DNA of 64,000 bases from positions 682,001 through 746,000 of the forward strand of contig CAVYAT010000001.1 in NCBI GenBank assembly GCA_963766605.1, given 5' to 3'. A program made the translations under genes and the position numbers. The number at the start of each line of letters is the position of its first letter. Position 1 is the first letter of the stretch. Of the stretch, positions 44,081 through 51,754 are shown one piece after another. This DNA comes from AC-49 sp963766605 (GTDB lineage Bacteria > Actinomycetota > Thermoleophilia > Solirubrobacterales > Solirubrobacteraceae). The notes beneath the pieces were generated by a model. That model saw only the letters and a list, made by a program, of their open reading frames with translations, had not been told where the DNA came from and ran no database searches.

Positions 44081-44654
44081 GCGCCCGCTCCAGCGCGTCG
44101 TCGGCGCCGTGAGTGACGGCCGCCCAGTGCGTCGCGAGCACCTTGTCGACCGGGCGCGGGACGATCTCGCGCAGCGTCGCCTGAACGTCGGCGACGGGCG
44201 TCGCCCCAAGCCACTCCTGCGGGCACATGCTCAGCCCGCCGTCGTCGTCGCCGATCAGCAGGTCGCCCGGGACGAGCGTCGCGTGGGCGGGGATCCAGAC
44301 CATCGTCTCGTGGGCTTCGGGTACCGGCAACGCGACGATGTCCGCCGGCCACGGGTCGTCGCCGCCGAGTAACCGCGCGTCGTAGCGCTGCGCGAACAGC
44401 TCGCTGTCGCGCGCGTGCCACTTGATCGTCGTGACGACCACCCGCTCGCGGCCGGCGGCCAGGCCATCGAGCGTCGCCCACGCGTCGCTGCCCGCGGGCG
44501 CGAGCGGGTCAATGAACGCCGTCACCGTCTCGCCGCGCACCGCGACGCAGCCAACCTCGCGCGGCCAGTAGGCCGGTTCCCCGGGCTCGGTGTCCGGCCG
44601 CCAATCCGGATGAGCCACGTGCCACTGAACGATGCCGAGGCCCACCGCGCGCAT
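44064..44654 (-). CDS. MBL-fold hydrolase-like protein
   Basis: A 196-residue protein with metallo-beta-lactamase-like features: strand VRGETVTAFIDPLAP, then VVVTTIKWHARDSELFAQRY, where the usual HxHxDH zinc motif is reduced to WHARD, then LVPGDLLIGDD and the C-terminal DKVLATHWAAVTHGA with a possible His ligand. Actinobacterial proteins of this reduced type are common and mostly uncharacterised. ATG at 44654 has TAGGG upstream at RBS distance. The palindromic repeat lies just upstream. Confidence 0.68.
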   Translation of the reverse strand: MRAVGLGIVQWHVAHPDWRPDTEPGEPAYWPREVGCVAVRGETVTAFIDPLAPAGSDAWATLDGLAAGRERVVVTTIKWHARDSELFAQRYDARLLGGDDPWPADIVALPVPEAHETMVWIPAHATLVPGDLLIGDDDGGLSMCPQEWLGATPVADVQATLREIVPRPVDKVLATHWAAVTHGADDALERALRSGS

Positions 44655-44690
44655 CGGGCGACCCTACATGGGGCCCCCCAACCTCACGTC

Positions 44691-44719
44691 AGCGTCAAGG
44701 GGTCAGACCCCTTGACGCT
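44691..44719. repeat. Perfect palindrome, copy 1
   Basis: Arms AGCGTCAAGGGGTC and GACCCCTTGACGCT pair perfectly over 14 bases around a single central A at 44705. With the second copy it forms a tandem palindromic element between the MBL and metallophosphoesterase genes. The core AAGGGGTCAGACCCCTT also occurs in unrelated bacteria, from memory. Confidence 0.85.
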
Positions 44720-44720
44720 C

Positions 44721-44759
44721 ACGTCAACGTCAAGGGGTCAGACCCCTTAACGTTGACGT
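44721..44759. repeat. Imperfect palindrome, copy 2
   Basis: Centred on A at 44740. It shares the core AAGGGGTCAGACCCCTT with copy 1 and has arms of 19 bases with one C-A mismatch (44731/44749). ACGTTGACGTTGACGTTAAG continues beyond it as a short tandem repeat. Reads as a REP-like or MITE-like hairpin that could also end transcription of the metallophosphoesterase gene. Confidence 0.8.
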
Positions 44760-44791
44760 TGACGTTAAGTTGGTCGGGTGGCGCTGGTGTC

Positions 44792-45517
44792 TCAGGTCAG
44801 CGGGAGAAAGGCGGCCTGGCGGCGCATGTCGGCGATCCGGGCGGCGTCGGGGTAGCCGGAGGCCAGCAGCGTCGCGGCCTCGCGCTCGACGTCGTACTCG
44901 ACGCGGATCAGCTCGGTGACGCCGTCGGTGATCACCAGGTACGACGCCCGCGGATCACCGTCGAACGGCGACCCGACGCTGCCGCTGTTGGCGACGGTCA
45001 GGCCGTCGACGGTGCGGATATAGGGGCGGTGGATGTGCCCGTACACGGTCACACGGGCGGCCAGCGGGGCGTAGGTCTGCGAGAGGTCGTCGTCCGGCGC
45101 ATCGGGAGCGGGGGCACGCCACAGATCGCCGGGGCTGGCGTGGACGAGCGCCACATCGTCCTCGCGATGCTCGGCGGGCAGCGCGCGCAGCCACGCGATC
45201 CGCTCGTCGCCCAGTGACTGCGCGGTCGCCGGCGCGTACTGCTCGAACAGCATCGCCAGCAGCGGCGCGAGCCCGGGCGCGCGCTCGAGCTGGCGCTCGC
45301 GGACCTCCGGGCGCCACAGCAGCTCGTCGGTGTTGCCGACGATCCCCGGCCAGCCCAGCTCGCGGACACGGTCGATCACCTCGGCGCCCTGGCACCCGGT
45401 CAGCGCCAGGTCCCCGCCGTGCACCACGCGGTCAACGCCGCGGCGTTCGAGGTCGGCGATCACCGCCTCGAGGGCGACAAGGTTGCCGTGGACGTCGGAG
45501 ACGATGGCCAGGCGCAT
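44792..45517 (-). CDS. Calcineurin-like metallophosphoesterase
   Basis: A 241-residue phosphoesterase with the dinuclear-metal motifs in order: IVSDVHGN, VHGGDLAL, IVGNTDELLW, and near the C-terminus VTVYGHIHRPY followed by VANSGSVGSPFDGDPRASY. This order fits the YfcE/diadenosine-polyphosphatase-like group. ATG at 45517 begins MRLAIVSDVHG. It is divergent from the Rrf2 gene with a 45-base gap and is followed by the tandem palindromes. Confidence 0.88.
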   Translation of the reverse strand: MRLAIVSDVHGNLVALEAVIADLERRGVDRVVHGGDLALTGCQGAEVIDRVRELGWPGIVGNTDELLWRPEVRERQLERAPGLAPLLAMLFEQYAPATAQSLGDERIAWLRALPAEHREDDVALVHASPGDLWRAPAPDAPDDDLSQTYAPLAARVTVYGHIHRPYIRTVDGLTVANSGSVGSPFDGDPRASYLVITDGVTELIRVEYDVEREAATLLASGYPDAARIADMRRQAAFLPLT

Positions 45518-45562
45518 CGCGCGGTCGAGTCTAGAACGGACGCGGTGACCTAGGATGGCGCC

Positions 45563-46018
45563 GTGCGCATCACCGCCAAGGCCGACTACGCCGTACGGGC
45601 TGCGGTCGAGCTGGCCGCCGCGGGGGACGGCCCGACGAAGGGCGACACGATCGCCCGCGCACAGGGCATCCCGCTCAAGTTCCTCGAGAACATCCTCGGG
45701 GACATGCGCCACGCGGGGATCGTGCGCAGCCAGCGTGGCGCCGAGGGCGGCTACTGGCTGGCCCGCGACGCGAAGGACATCTCGGTCGCCGACGTGATCC
45801 GCGCCGTCGAGGGTCCACTGGCCTCGGTCCGCGGCGAGCCGCCCGAGGAGATGGACTACGGCGGCGCCGCCGAGGACCTGGCCAAGGTCTGGATCGCCGT
45901 GCGCGCGAGCCTGCGCAGCGTCGCCGAGCGCGTGTCGCTGGCCGACATCGCCGCCGGCAAGCTGCCGGCGCGGATCGAGAAGCTCGCGGCGGACCCCGAG
46001 GCGTGGATCACCCGTTGA
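45563..46018 (+). CDS. Rrf2-family transcriptional regulator without iron-sulfur cysteines
   Basis: A 151-residue regulator with the Rrf2 winged helix: MRITAKADYAVRAAVELA, IARAQGIPLKFLENILGDM and VRSQRGAEGGYWLARD. The wing is followed by SVADVIRAVEGPLA. There is no cysteine in the whole protein, so it cannot bind an Fe-S cluster as IscR or NsrR do; it is more like CymR-type members that control sulfur genes. GTG at 45563. The sulfate transporter nearby makes a sulfur role plausible (inference). It shares a TTGA junction with the GNAT gene. Confidence 0.88.
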   Translation: MRITAKADYAVRAAVELAAAGDGPTKGDTIARAQGIPLKFLENILGDMRHAGIVRSQRGAEGGYWLARDAKDISVADVIRAVEGPLASVRGEPPEEMDYGGAAEDLAKVWIAVRASLRSVAERVSLADIAAGKLPARIEKLAADPEAWITR

Positions 46019-46515
46019 CGGCGCCGATCGTTCGGGACGCGCGGCCCGAAGACCTCGACGCGATCGTCGCGATCTACAACCAGACGATCCCGAGCCGGAT
46101 GGCGACGGCCGATCTCGACCCGATCCACCCGGAGCAGCGTGCCTCGTGGCTGCAGGAGCACACGCCCGACCATCGCCCGGTGTGGGTCGCCGAGTCCGGC
46201 GGCGAGGTCGTCGGCTGGCTCAGCGTCAGCCCGTTTCGTGAGCGCGAGGCCTACGACGGGACGGCCGAGGTCAGCGTCTACGTCGACGAGCGACGCCGCG
46301 GCGAGGGGATCGGCTGGCTGCTGCTGTCGCGCGCCGTCGAGCTCGCGCCGACGCTGCAGCTCAGCCGGCTGATCGGGCTGATCTTCGCCCACAACGACGC
46401 GAGCCTGCGCCTGTTCGCGCGCACCGGCTTCGAACGCTGGGGACTGCTACCCGGCGTCTGCCGGCTCGACGACCGTGACGCCGACGTCGTCATCGTCGGC
46501 CGCCGGACGCCCTGA
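46015..46515 (+). CDS. GNAT acetyltransferase (phosphinothricin acetyltransferase-like)
   Basis: A 166-residue N-acetyltransferase. IVRDARPEDLDAIVAIYNQT is the N-terminal substrate region typical of PAT/MnaT-like enzymes; VSVYVDERRRGEGIGWLLL is the acetyl-CoA loop (R/Q-x-x-G-x-G/A), and LIFAHNDASLRLFARTGFE the C-terminal motif. Such enzymes acetylate phosphinothricin, methionine sulfoximine/sulfone or amino acids. TTG at 46015 overlaps the Rrf2 stop; GTG at 46003 is the alternative. The 3' end overlaps cysA by 69 bases on the other strand. Confidence 0.87.
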   Translation: MTAPIVRDARPEDLDAIVAIYNQTIPSRMATADLDPIHPEQRASWLQEHTPDHRPVWVAESGGEVVGWLSVSPFREREAYDGTAEVSVYVDERRRGEGIGWLLLSRAVELAPTLQLSRLIGLIFAHNDASLRLFARTGFERWGLLPGVCRLDDRDADVVIVGRRTP

Positions 46516-47445
46516 CGGCGCGCGCACGTAGACGATGTCGCCGCCCCGCAGATCGAGGCCCTCGGCCTCCTCGCGCGACAGCTGCGCGGTCAGGGTCCCG
46601 CCTTCGGCCAGCGCCAGCTCGACGCGGACCTCGAACCCGAGATGCACGACGCGCGTCACCATCGCCTCGCGCGCGCCGGCATCGGGCTCGGCGCCGAGCA
46701 CGAGGTCGTGGGGGCGCACAAGCCGGTCGTCGAACCGCGCAACCGGCCCGAGGAAGCCCATGACGAACTCGTTGGCCGGCCGCTCGTAGAGGTCACGCGG
46801 CGCGCCGACCTGCTCGATCGCGCCGGCGTTCATGACCGCGATCCGGTCGGCGACATCCATCGCCTCCTCCTGGTCGTGGGTCACGAGCACGGTCGTCACG
46901 CCGACGTCATCGTGCAGGCGCCGCAGCCACGTGCGCAGCTCGGCGCGGACATTGGCGTCGAGCGCCCCGAACGGCTCGTCGAGCAGCAGCACCTTGGGCT
47001 CGACCGCCAGCGCCCGGGCGAGTGCCATCCGCTGGCGCTGTCCACCTGACAGCTGCGACGGCAGCCGGTCGGCGTACCCGACCAGGCCCATGACCTCCAG
47101 CAGCTCGTCGACGCGGGCGCGGGTCTCGTCCTTGGGGCGCTTGCGCACCTCGAGCCCGAAGGCGATGTTGCGCCGCACGCTGAGGTGCTTGAACGCGGCG
47201 TAGTGCTGGAACACGAAGCCGACGCCGCGGCGCTGGGGCGCCACGCCCGTCACGTCCTCGTCGCCGATCACGACCCGGCCGGCGTCGGGCGTCTCGAGGC
47301 CGGCGATCACGCGCAGCAGCGTCGACTTGCCCGAGCCCGACGGGCCGAGCAGCGCGGTCAGCGAGCCTTCGGGGATCTCGAGCGAGATCGCATCGAGCGC
47401 CGTGAAATCGCCGAAGCGCTTGACGATGTCGGTGGCGGCGATCAC
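46447..47445 (-). CDS. cysA: Sulfate/thiosulfate ABC transporter ATPase
   Basis: A 332-residue ABC ATPase. Walker A is GPSGSGKST, the Q-loop is in VFQHYAAFKHLSV, the signature LSGGQRQRMALARAL, Walker B VLLLDEPFGALD and the H-loop LVTHDQEEA. The C-terminal about 90 residues form a TOBE-like regulatory domain. QHYAAFKHLSV is characteristic of the CysA subgroup. GTG at 47445 overlaps the end of cysW. Last gene of sbp-cysT-cysW-cysA. Confidence 0.93.
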   Translation of the reverse strand: MIAATDIVKRFGDFTALDAISLEIPEGSLTALLGPSGSGKSTLLRVIAGLETPDAGRVVIGDEDVTGVAPQRRGVGFVFQHYAAFKHLSVRRNIAFGLEVRKRPKDETRARVDELLEVMGLVGYADRLPSQLSGGQRQRMALARALAVEPKVLLLDEPFGALDANVRAELRTWLRRLHDDVGVTTVLVTHDQEEAMDVADRIAVMNAGAIEQVGAPRDLYERPANEFVMGFLGPVARFDDRLVRPHDLVLGAEPDAGAREAMVTRVVHLGFEVRVELALAEGGTLTAQLSREEAEGLDLRGGDIVYVRAPSGRPAADDDDVGVTVVEPADAG

Positions 47446-48248
47446 GTGGCCTCCCGGCGACGATTGATGGTCGTCATGACGAGCAGCGTTCCGATCGCGA
47501 GCACGGCGAGGACGAACGACGCGGCGTAGGCCCCGGCGACGTTGAGGTTCTGGTAGCGGTCGGAGACGAGCAGGGTCAAAGTCTGGGTCTTGCCGGCGAT
47601 GTTGCCAGACACGACCGCGACCGCGCCGAACTCGCCCAGCGCGCGGGCGACCGACAGCACGATTCCGTAGGTCAGGCCCCAGCGGATCGCCGGCAGCGTG
47701 ATCCGCCGGAAGGTCTGCCACGACGTCGCGCCGAGCGTCGCCGCGGCCTGCTCCTGCTCGTCGCCGATCTCGCGCAGCACCGGCGCGACCTCGCGCACGA
47801 CGAACGGCAGGCAGACGAAGATCGTCGCCAGCACGAGTCCCGGCATCGCGAACAGCACGTGCACCCCGTGGCTGCTCAGCCACGGTCCGAACCAGCCGGT
47901 GCGGTCATACAGCAGCAGGAGCGACAGGCCGATGACGACCGGCGAGATCGCGAACGGCAGGTCGATCGCAGCGTCGAGCAGCGCCTTGCCGCGGAAGTTC
48001 CCCCGCACCAGCGCCAGCGCGGCGAAGATCCCGAACACCGCGTTGAGGGGAACGGCGATCGCGGCGATCTCGACGGTCAGCCAGAACGCGCTGATCGCCG
48101 CGGGCGTCGTCACCGAGTCCCATACGGCAGCGATCCCGTGCTCGAACGTCCGATAGAAGACGACGCCGACCGGCACCAGCAGCAGGACGGTGAGGTAGCC
48201 CAGCGCGATCGTGCGCAGGCCGATCCGCCAGCGGCGCTCAACGACCAC
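47442..48248 (-). CDS. cysW: Sulfate ABC transporter permease CysW
   Basis: A 268-residue permease with six membrane helices. The EAA loop that contacts the ATPase is EQEQAAATLGATSWQTFRRI, and RALGEFGAVAVVSGNIAGKTQT is the conserved CysW/T C-terminal segment. It overlaps cysA (GTGA) and cysT (11 bases), so the four genes are tightly coupled. Confidence 0.94.
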   Translation of the reverse strand: MVVERRWRIGLRTIALGYLTVLLLVPVGVVFYRTFEHGIAAVWDSVTTPAAISAFWLTVEIAAIAVPLNAVFGIFAALALVRGNFRGKALLDAAIDLPFAISPVVIGLSLLLLYDRTGWFGPWLSSHGVHVLFAMPGLVLATIFVCLPFVVREVAPVLREIGDEQEQAAATLGATSWQTFRRITLPAIRWGLTYGIVLSVARALGEFGAVAVVSGNIAGKTQTLTLLVSDRYQNLNVAGAYAASFVLAVLAIGTLLVMTTINRRREAT

Positions 48249-49053
48249 GGTTCACCTGCCAGCGCCCGGCGAGGCGGATCCCGAACAGCACGGCGAGCGA
48301 GATGAGGAGCAGGACGGTCGCCACCGCCGCCGCCTGGGTCGTCGCGTCGGACTGGATCAGCTTGTCGACGTAGACCGACGAGACCTGGGTCTTGAACGGC
48401 AGGTTGCCCGAGATCAGCACGATCGAGCCGAACTCGCCGACCGCCCGGGCGAAGCTCAGCGTCGCTCCGGACAGCACCGCCGGCAGCAGGTTGGGCGCCA
48501 CGATGCGGCGGAATGTCGTCCCGGCCGACGCGCCGAGCGATGTCGCCGCCTCCTCCATCTCGCGGTCGAGCTCGAGCAGCACCGGCTGCACGGAGCGAAT
48601 GACGAACGGCAGCGTCACGAACGCCAGCGCGAGCACGATCGCGGCCTGGGTGAACGCGATGTCGAGGCCGATCGGCGAACCGGGCCCGTACAGCGACAGC
48701 AGCACGATCCCGGCGACGATCGTCGGCAGCGCGAATGGCAGGTCGATCAGCGCGTTGACGACCCGCTTGCCCGGGAAGTCATCGCGAACCAGGACCCAGG
48801 CGACGAGCGTGCCCATGACCATGTTGATCGCGGCGACGATCAGCGACGCGACGAGCGTCAACAGCAGCGCCGAGACGGCGACGCGCGAGCTGACCGCGTC
48901 CCAGAACTCGGCCCAGCCGCCCTTCGTCGCCTCGGCGACCAGCGCCGCCAGCGGGAGCAGGACGATGACGCTCAGCCACAGCGTCGTCACGCCCAGAGCC
49001 AGTGAACCCTCGGGCAGATGACGCCGGCGCGCGCGGGCCGGCGCCACGGTCAC
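48238..49053 (-). CDS. cysT: Sulfate ABC transporter permease CysT
   Basis: A 271-residue permease paralogous to CysW: six helices, EAA loop EMEEAATSLGASAGTTFRRI and RAVGEFGSIVLISGNLPFKTQ. The helix-3 region DLPFALPTIVAGIVLLSLYG matches CysT rather than CysW. Together with CysW it forms the membrane channel for sulfate or thiosulfate. Four bases separate it from the binding-protein gene. Confidence 0.94.
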   Translation of the reverse strand: MTVAPARARRRHLPEGSLALGVTTLWLSVIVLLPLAALVAEATKGGWAEFWDAVSSRVAVSALLLTLVASLIVAAINMVMGTLVAWVLVRDDFPGKRVVNALIDLPFALPTIVAGIVLLSLYGPGSPIGLDIAFTQAAIVLALAFVTLPFVIRSVQPVLLELDREMEEAATSLGASAGTTFRRIVAPNLLPAVLSGATLSFARAVGEFGSIVLISGNLPFKTQVSSVYVDKLIQSDATTQAAAVATVLLLISLAVLFGIRLAGRWQVNRGR

Positions 49054-49057
49054 CGCC

Positions 49058-50092
49058 TCACTTGTCAGTGCTGACCCCCGCGCCCTGCTCGATCTTGGCC
49101 ACCGAGCCGTTGTCGGGGTCGAAGAACGTCGTCATCACCTTCGGCCAGCCGCCGAGCGAGTCGATCGTGAACAGGCCGCTGGGCTGCGGGAAGTGGAACT
49201 TCGCCGCCACCGATTGGAGCACCGGGCGGTAGCCGTGCTGGGCGAAGATCGTCTGCGCCGGCGCAGTCGTGAGGTAGTCGACGAACGCCTTGGCCTGGGT
49301 CGGGTGCTTGGAGGCGGTCGTGATCGCCACCGGGTTCTCGATCAGGATCGTGTCGTCGGGGATGACGTAGTCGACGTCCTTGCCGGCCTGCTGGGCCGCG
49401 ATCGCCTCGTTCTCGTAGGAGATCAGCGCGTCGCCCTTGCCGGCCAGGAACGTGTTCAGGGCGTTGCGGGCGCTCGAGTCCTGGACCGGGACGTGCTTGG
49501 TCAGCAGCGTGTTGAGGTAGGCGAGCGCCTGGGGCTTGGACTTGCCCTGCTTCAGCTGGGCGCCGTAGGCGGCCATGATGTTCCAGCGCGCGCTGCCCGA
49601 CGTGAACGGGTTCGGGGTCAGGACCTGGACGCCCGGCTTGATCAGGTCGTCCCAGGTCTTGATGTGCTTCGGGTTGCCCTTGCGCACGACGATCGCGGCG
49701 ACGCTGTCGGTGACGATTCCCTTGTCCGGGCCGCGGTCCCAATCGGCGCTCACGAGCTTGTCGTCGACCAGGCGCGTGATGTCGGGTGCCAGTGAGAAGG
49801 CGACGACGTCGGCCGGCTGACCGGCGTCGACGGCGCGGCTCTGGTCTCCAGAAGGGCCGAACGACTCGGAGAACGTGACGCCCTTGCCGCCGGCCGTCTT
49901 CTGAAAGCCGGGGATGATCGCGTCGTACGCCTCCTGCGGCGTCGAGTAGCCGACGAGCGCCAGTTTCGCGGTCGAAGAGCCGCCGCTCGCGGCCGTCGCG
50001 CTGTCGCTCGAATCGGAGCTGCCGCCGCACGCGGCGATCGCCGTCGCGGCGATTGCGACGACCACTGCTGAAGTAATGACCCTAAATCCCAT
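49058..50092 (-). CDS. sbp: Sulfate-binding lipoprotein
   Basis: A 344-residue extracellular substrate-binding protein. The signal (SAVVVAIAATAIAACGG) has a lipobox Cys, so it is membrane-anchored. The mature protein shows family motifs LALVGYSTPQEAYDAIIPGF, SFGPSGDQSRAVDAGQPADVV, TPNPFTSGSARWNI and ISYENEAIAA. It binds sulfate or thiosulfate for CysTWA. ATG at 50092 sits inside a palindrome; ATG at 50110 is an in-frame alternative six codons earlier. Confidence 0.92.
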   Translation of the reverse strand: MGFRVITSAVVVAIAATAIAACGGSSDSSDSATAASGGSSTAKLALVGYSTPQEAYDAIIPGFQKTAGGKGVTFSESFGPSGDQSRAVDAGQPADVVAFSLAPDITRLVDDKLVSADWDRGPDKGIVTDSVAAIVVRKGNPKHIKTWDDLIKPGVQVLTPNPFTSGSARWNIMAAYGAQLKQGKSKPQALAYLNTLLTKHVPVQDSSARNALNTFLAGKGDALISYENEAIAAQQAGKDVDYVIPDDTILIENPVAITTASKHPTQAKAFVDYLTTAPAQTIFAQHGYRPVLQSVAAKFHFPQPSGLFTIDSLGGWPKVMTTFFDPDNGSVAKIEQGAGVSTDK

Positions 50093-50099
50093 AGGGATT
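50085..50099. promoter_or_regulatory. Palindrome at the sbp start
   Basis: AATCCC-ATA-GGGATT is a perfect 6-3-6 dyad that overlaps the sbp start codon region. Its position at the head of the sulfate-transport operon makes it a candidate site for a dimeric repressor, for example the nearby cysteine-free Rrf2 protein. A partial repeat (CCCTAAATCCC) adjoins it. Confidence 0.45.
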
Positions 50100-50170
50100 G
50101 ACCGTATCATGCCGATGGACAAAGTCGAGCCGGGTTCCGTCTGGCCGGGCGCTAGAGTCGCCGACCCCCG

Positions 50171-51754
50171 ATGGACTACCCGGTCGAGACCTTCAGCGAC
50201 GCCGAGCAGGCGGCGCTCGCACCGTTCGTCAGCAACCTCGACCGCCCCGTGTTCGCGCTCGTCGGGCTGCCCGAGACGGTCAAGGGCGCGCTGTTCGCGC
50301 GCTACTCGCGCTACCAGGGAACGCTGCGCAGGCTGTTCCTCGACGAGTTCGCCGACTCGCTTCCGGCCGCGGTCGGCACCGCCGGCGCCGACGTCGAAGG
50401 CGAGCGCGCGGCCAAGCTCTACGAGACGATCTTCCTCGGCTACGGCGACGACTCGGTCGCCCAGCTCGGCGGCGCCCACATCGCCTGTGAGTGGGTCTCC
50501 AACGTGCTGACCAAGGTGCTCCAGCGCCCGCGCCCGGCCGCCTACCTCGAACAGTCGACGCGCTACATCGCCTACGACGCGCCGATGCCGTCGGGCGGCT
50601 ATCGCTACTACCGCGACGACGCATTGGGGCCGCCGTACGCCGCCGCGATGGACGAGCTGTTCGCGATCTACGCCGGCTGTCTCCCTCGCGTGCGCGCGTG
50701 GGTCGACGCTTCGTTCGAGGGCGAGGACTCACCGGCGCGCCGGCGCGCGATCCAGGCCAAGGCGCTCGATCTGCTGCGCGGGCTGCTGCCGGCATCGGCG
50801 CTGTCGCACATGGGCATCTACGCCTCGGGCCAGACCTATGAGCAGCTGATCCTGCACCTGCTCGGCCACCCGCTGCCCGAAGCGCGCGAGTACGGGGCGA
50901 TGATCCTCGACGCGGTCAAGGCGGTCATGCCCTCGTTCGTGACCCGGGTCGAGCGCCCCGACCGCGGCGGTGAGTGGGTCGCCTACCTTCAGGAGCGCGA
51001 CGCGGCCGGCGCGCGCTGGGCCACCCGGCTCGGCCTCGATGGCGCACCGCGCACCGGCGACCGACCCTCGGTGCGGCTGCTGCACGTCGACGGCGACGAA
51101 GAGTCGCTGCTGGCGGCGCTGCTGTTCGAAGCGGCCGGCTGCTCGGAGGAGGACACGCGGATCCGCCTCGCCGCGCTCGGCGCCGACGAACGCGCAGCCC
51201 TGCTCGCCGACCTCGTCGGCGAGCGCGCCAACCGCCGCCACCGGCCGGGGCGCGGCTTCGAGGCGCTGCGCTACCGCTTCGAGATCGTTTCGGACTACGG
51301 CGCGTTCCGCGATCTGCAACGCCACCGGATGCTGACCGTGCAGTGGCAGCGGCTCACACCGGCGCTCGGCGCGGGCGTGCCCGAGGAGGTCGACGCGGCG
51401 GGCTGCGGGGACGAGTACCGCCGCGCGCTCGAGGTCTCGGGTGACGAGTGGCAGCGGATCGTCGACTCCGGCCACGACCCGCGCGCCGCGATATACGCGC
51501 TGTGCCTCGGCTACCGGATCCGCTACGTGCTCGACCTCAACGCGCGCGAGGCGATGCAGCTGATCGAGCTGCGCTCCGGCCGTGAGGGCCACCCGTCCTA
51601 CCGAGCCGTCGCCCACGAGATGCACGCGCAGATCGCCGCCGTGCACCCGATGGTCGCCGACACGATGCGCCACGTCGATCGCGAGACCGAGCCGCGCCTG
51701 GAGCGGATCCTCAGCGAGATGCGGACACAGGCCAAGCGCGACGCGCTGGCCTGA
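50171..51754 (+). CDS. thyX: Double-domain FAD-dependent thymidylate synthase
   Basis: A 527-residue protein, about twice the length of ordinary ThyX, with two ThyX-like halves. Half one has YLEQSTRYIAYD after a degenerate VLQRPRPAA; half two has FRDLQRHRMLTVQWQRLTP. The normal signature is RHR followed seven residues later by Ser; half one keeps the Ser part, half two keeps RHR. ThyX makes dTMP from dUMP with methylene-tetrahydrofolate and FAD. Long forms like this exist in some actinobacteria and may act as pseudo-dimers. The last 44 bases overlap the convergent oxidoreductase gene. Confidence 0.85.
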   Translation: MDYPVETFSDAEQAALAPFVSNLDRPVFALVGLPETVKGALFARYSRYQGTLRRLFLDEFADSLPAAVGTAGADVEGERAAKLYETIFLGYGDDSVAQLGGAHIACEWVSNVLTKVLQRPRPAAYLEQSTRYIAYDAPMPSGGYRYYRDDALGPPYAAAMDELFAIYAGCLPRVRAWVDASFEGEDSPARRRAIQAKALDLLRGLLPASALSHMGIYASGQTYEQLILHLLGHPLPEAREYGAMILDAVKAVMPSFVTRVERPDRGGEWVAYLQERDAAGARWATRLGLDGAPRTGDRPSVRLLHVDGDEESLLAALLFEAAGCSEEDTRIRLAALGADERAALLADLVGERANRRHRPGRGFEALRYRFEIVSDYGAFRDLQRHRMLTVQWQRLTPALGAGVPEEVDAAGCGDEYRRALEVSGDEWQRIVDSGHDPRAAIYALCLGYRIRYVLDLNAREAMQLIELRSGREGHPSYRAVAHEMHAQIAAVHPMVADTMRHVDRETEPRLERILSEMRTQAKRDALA

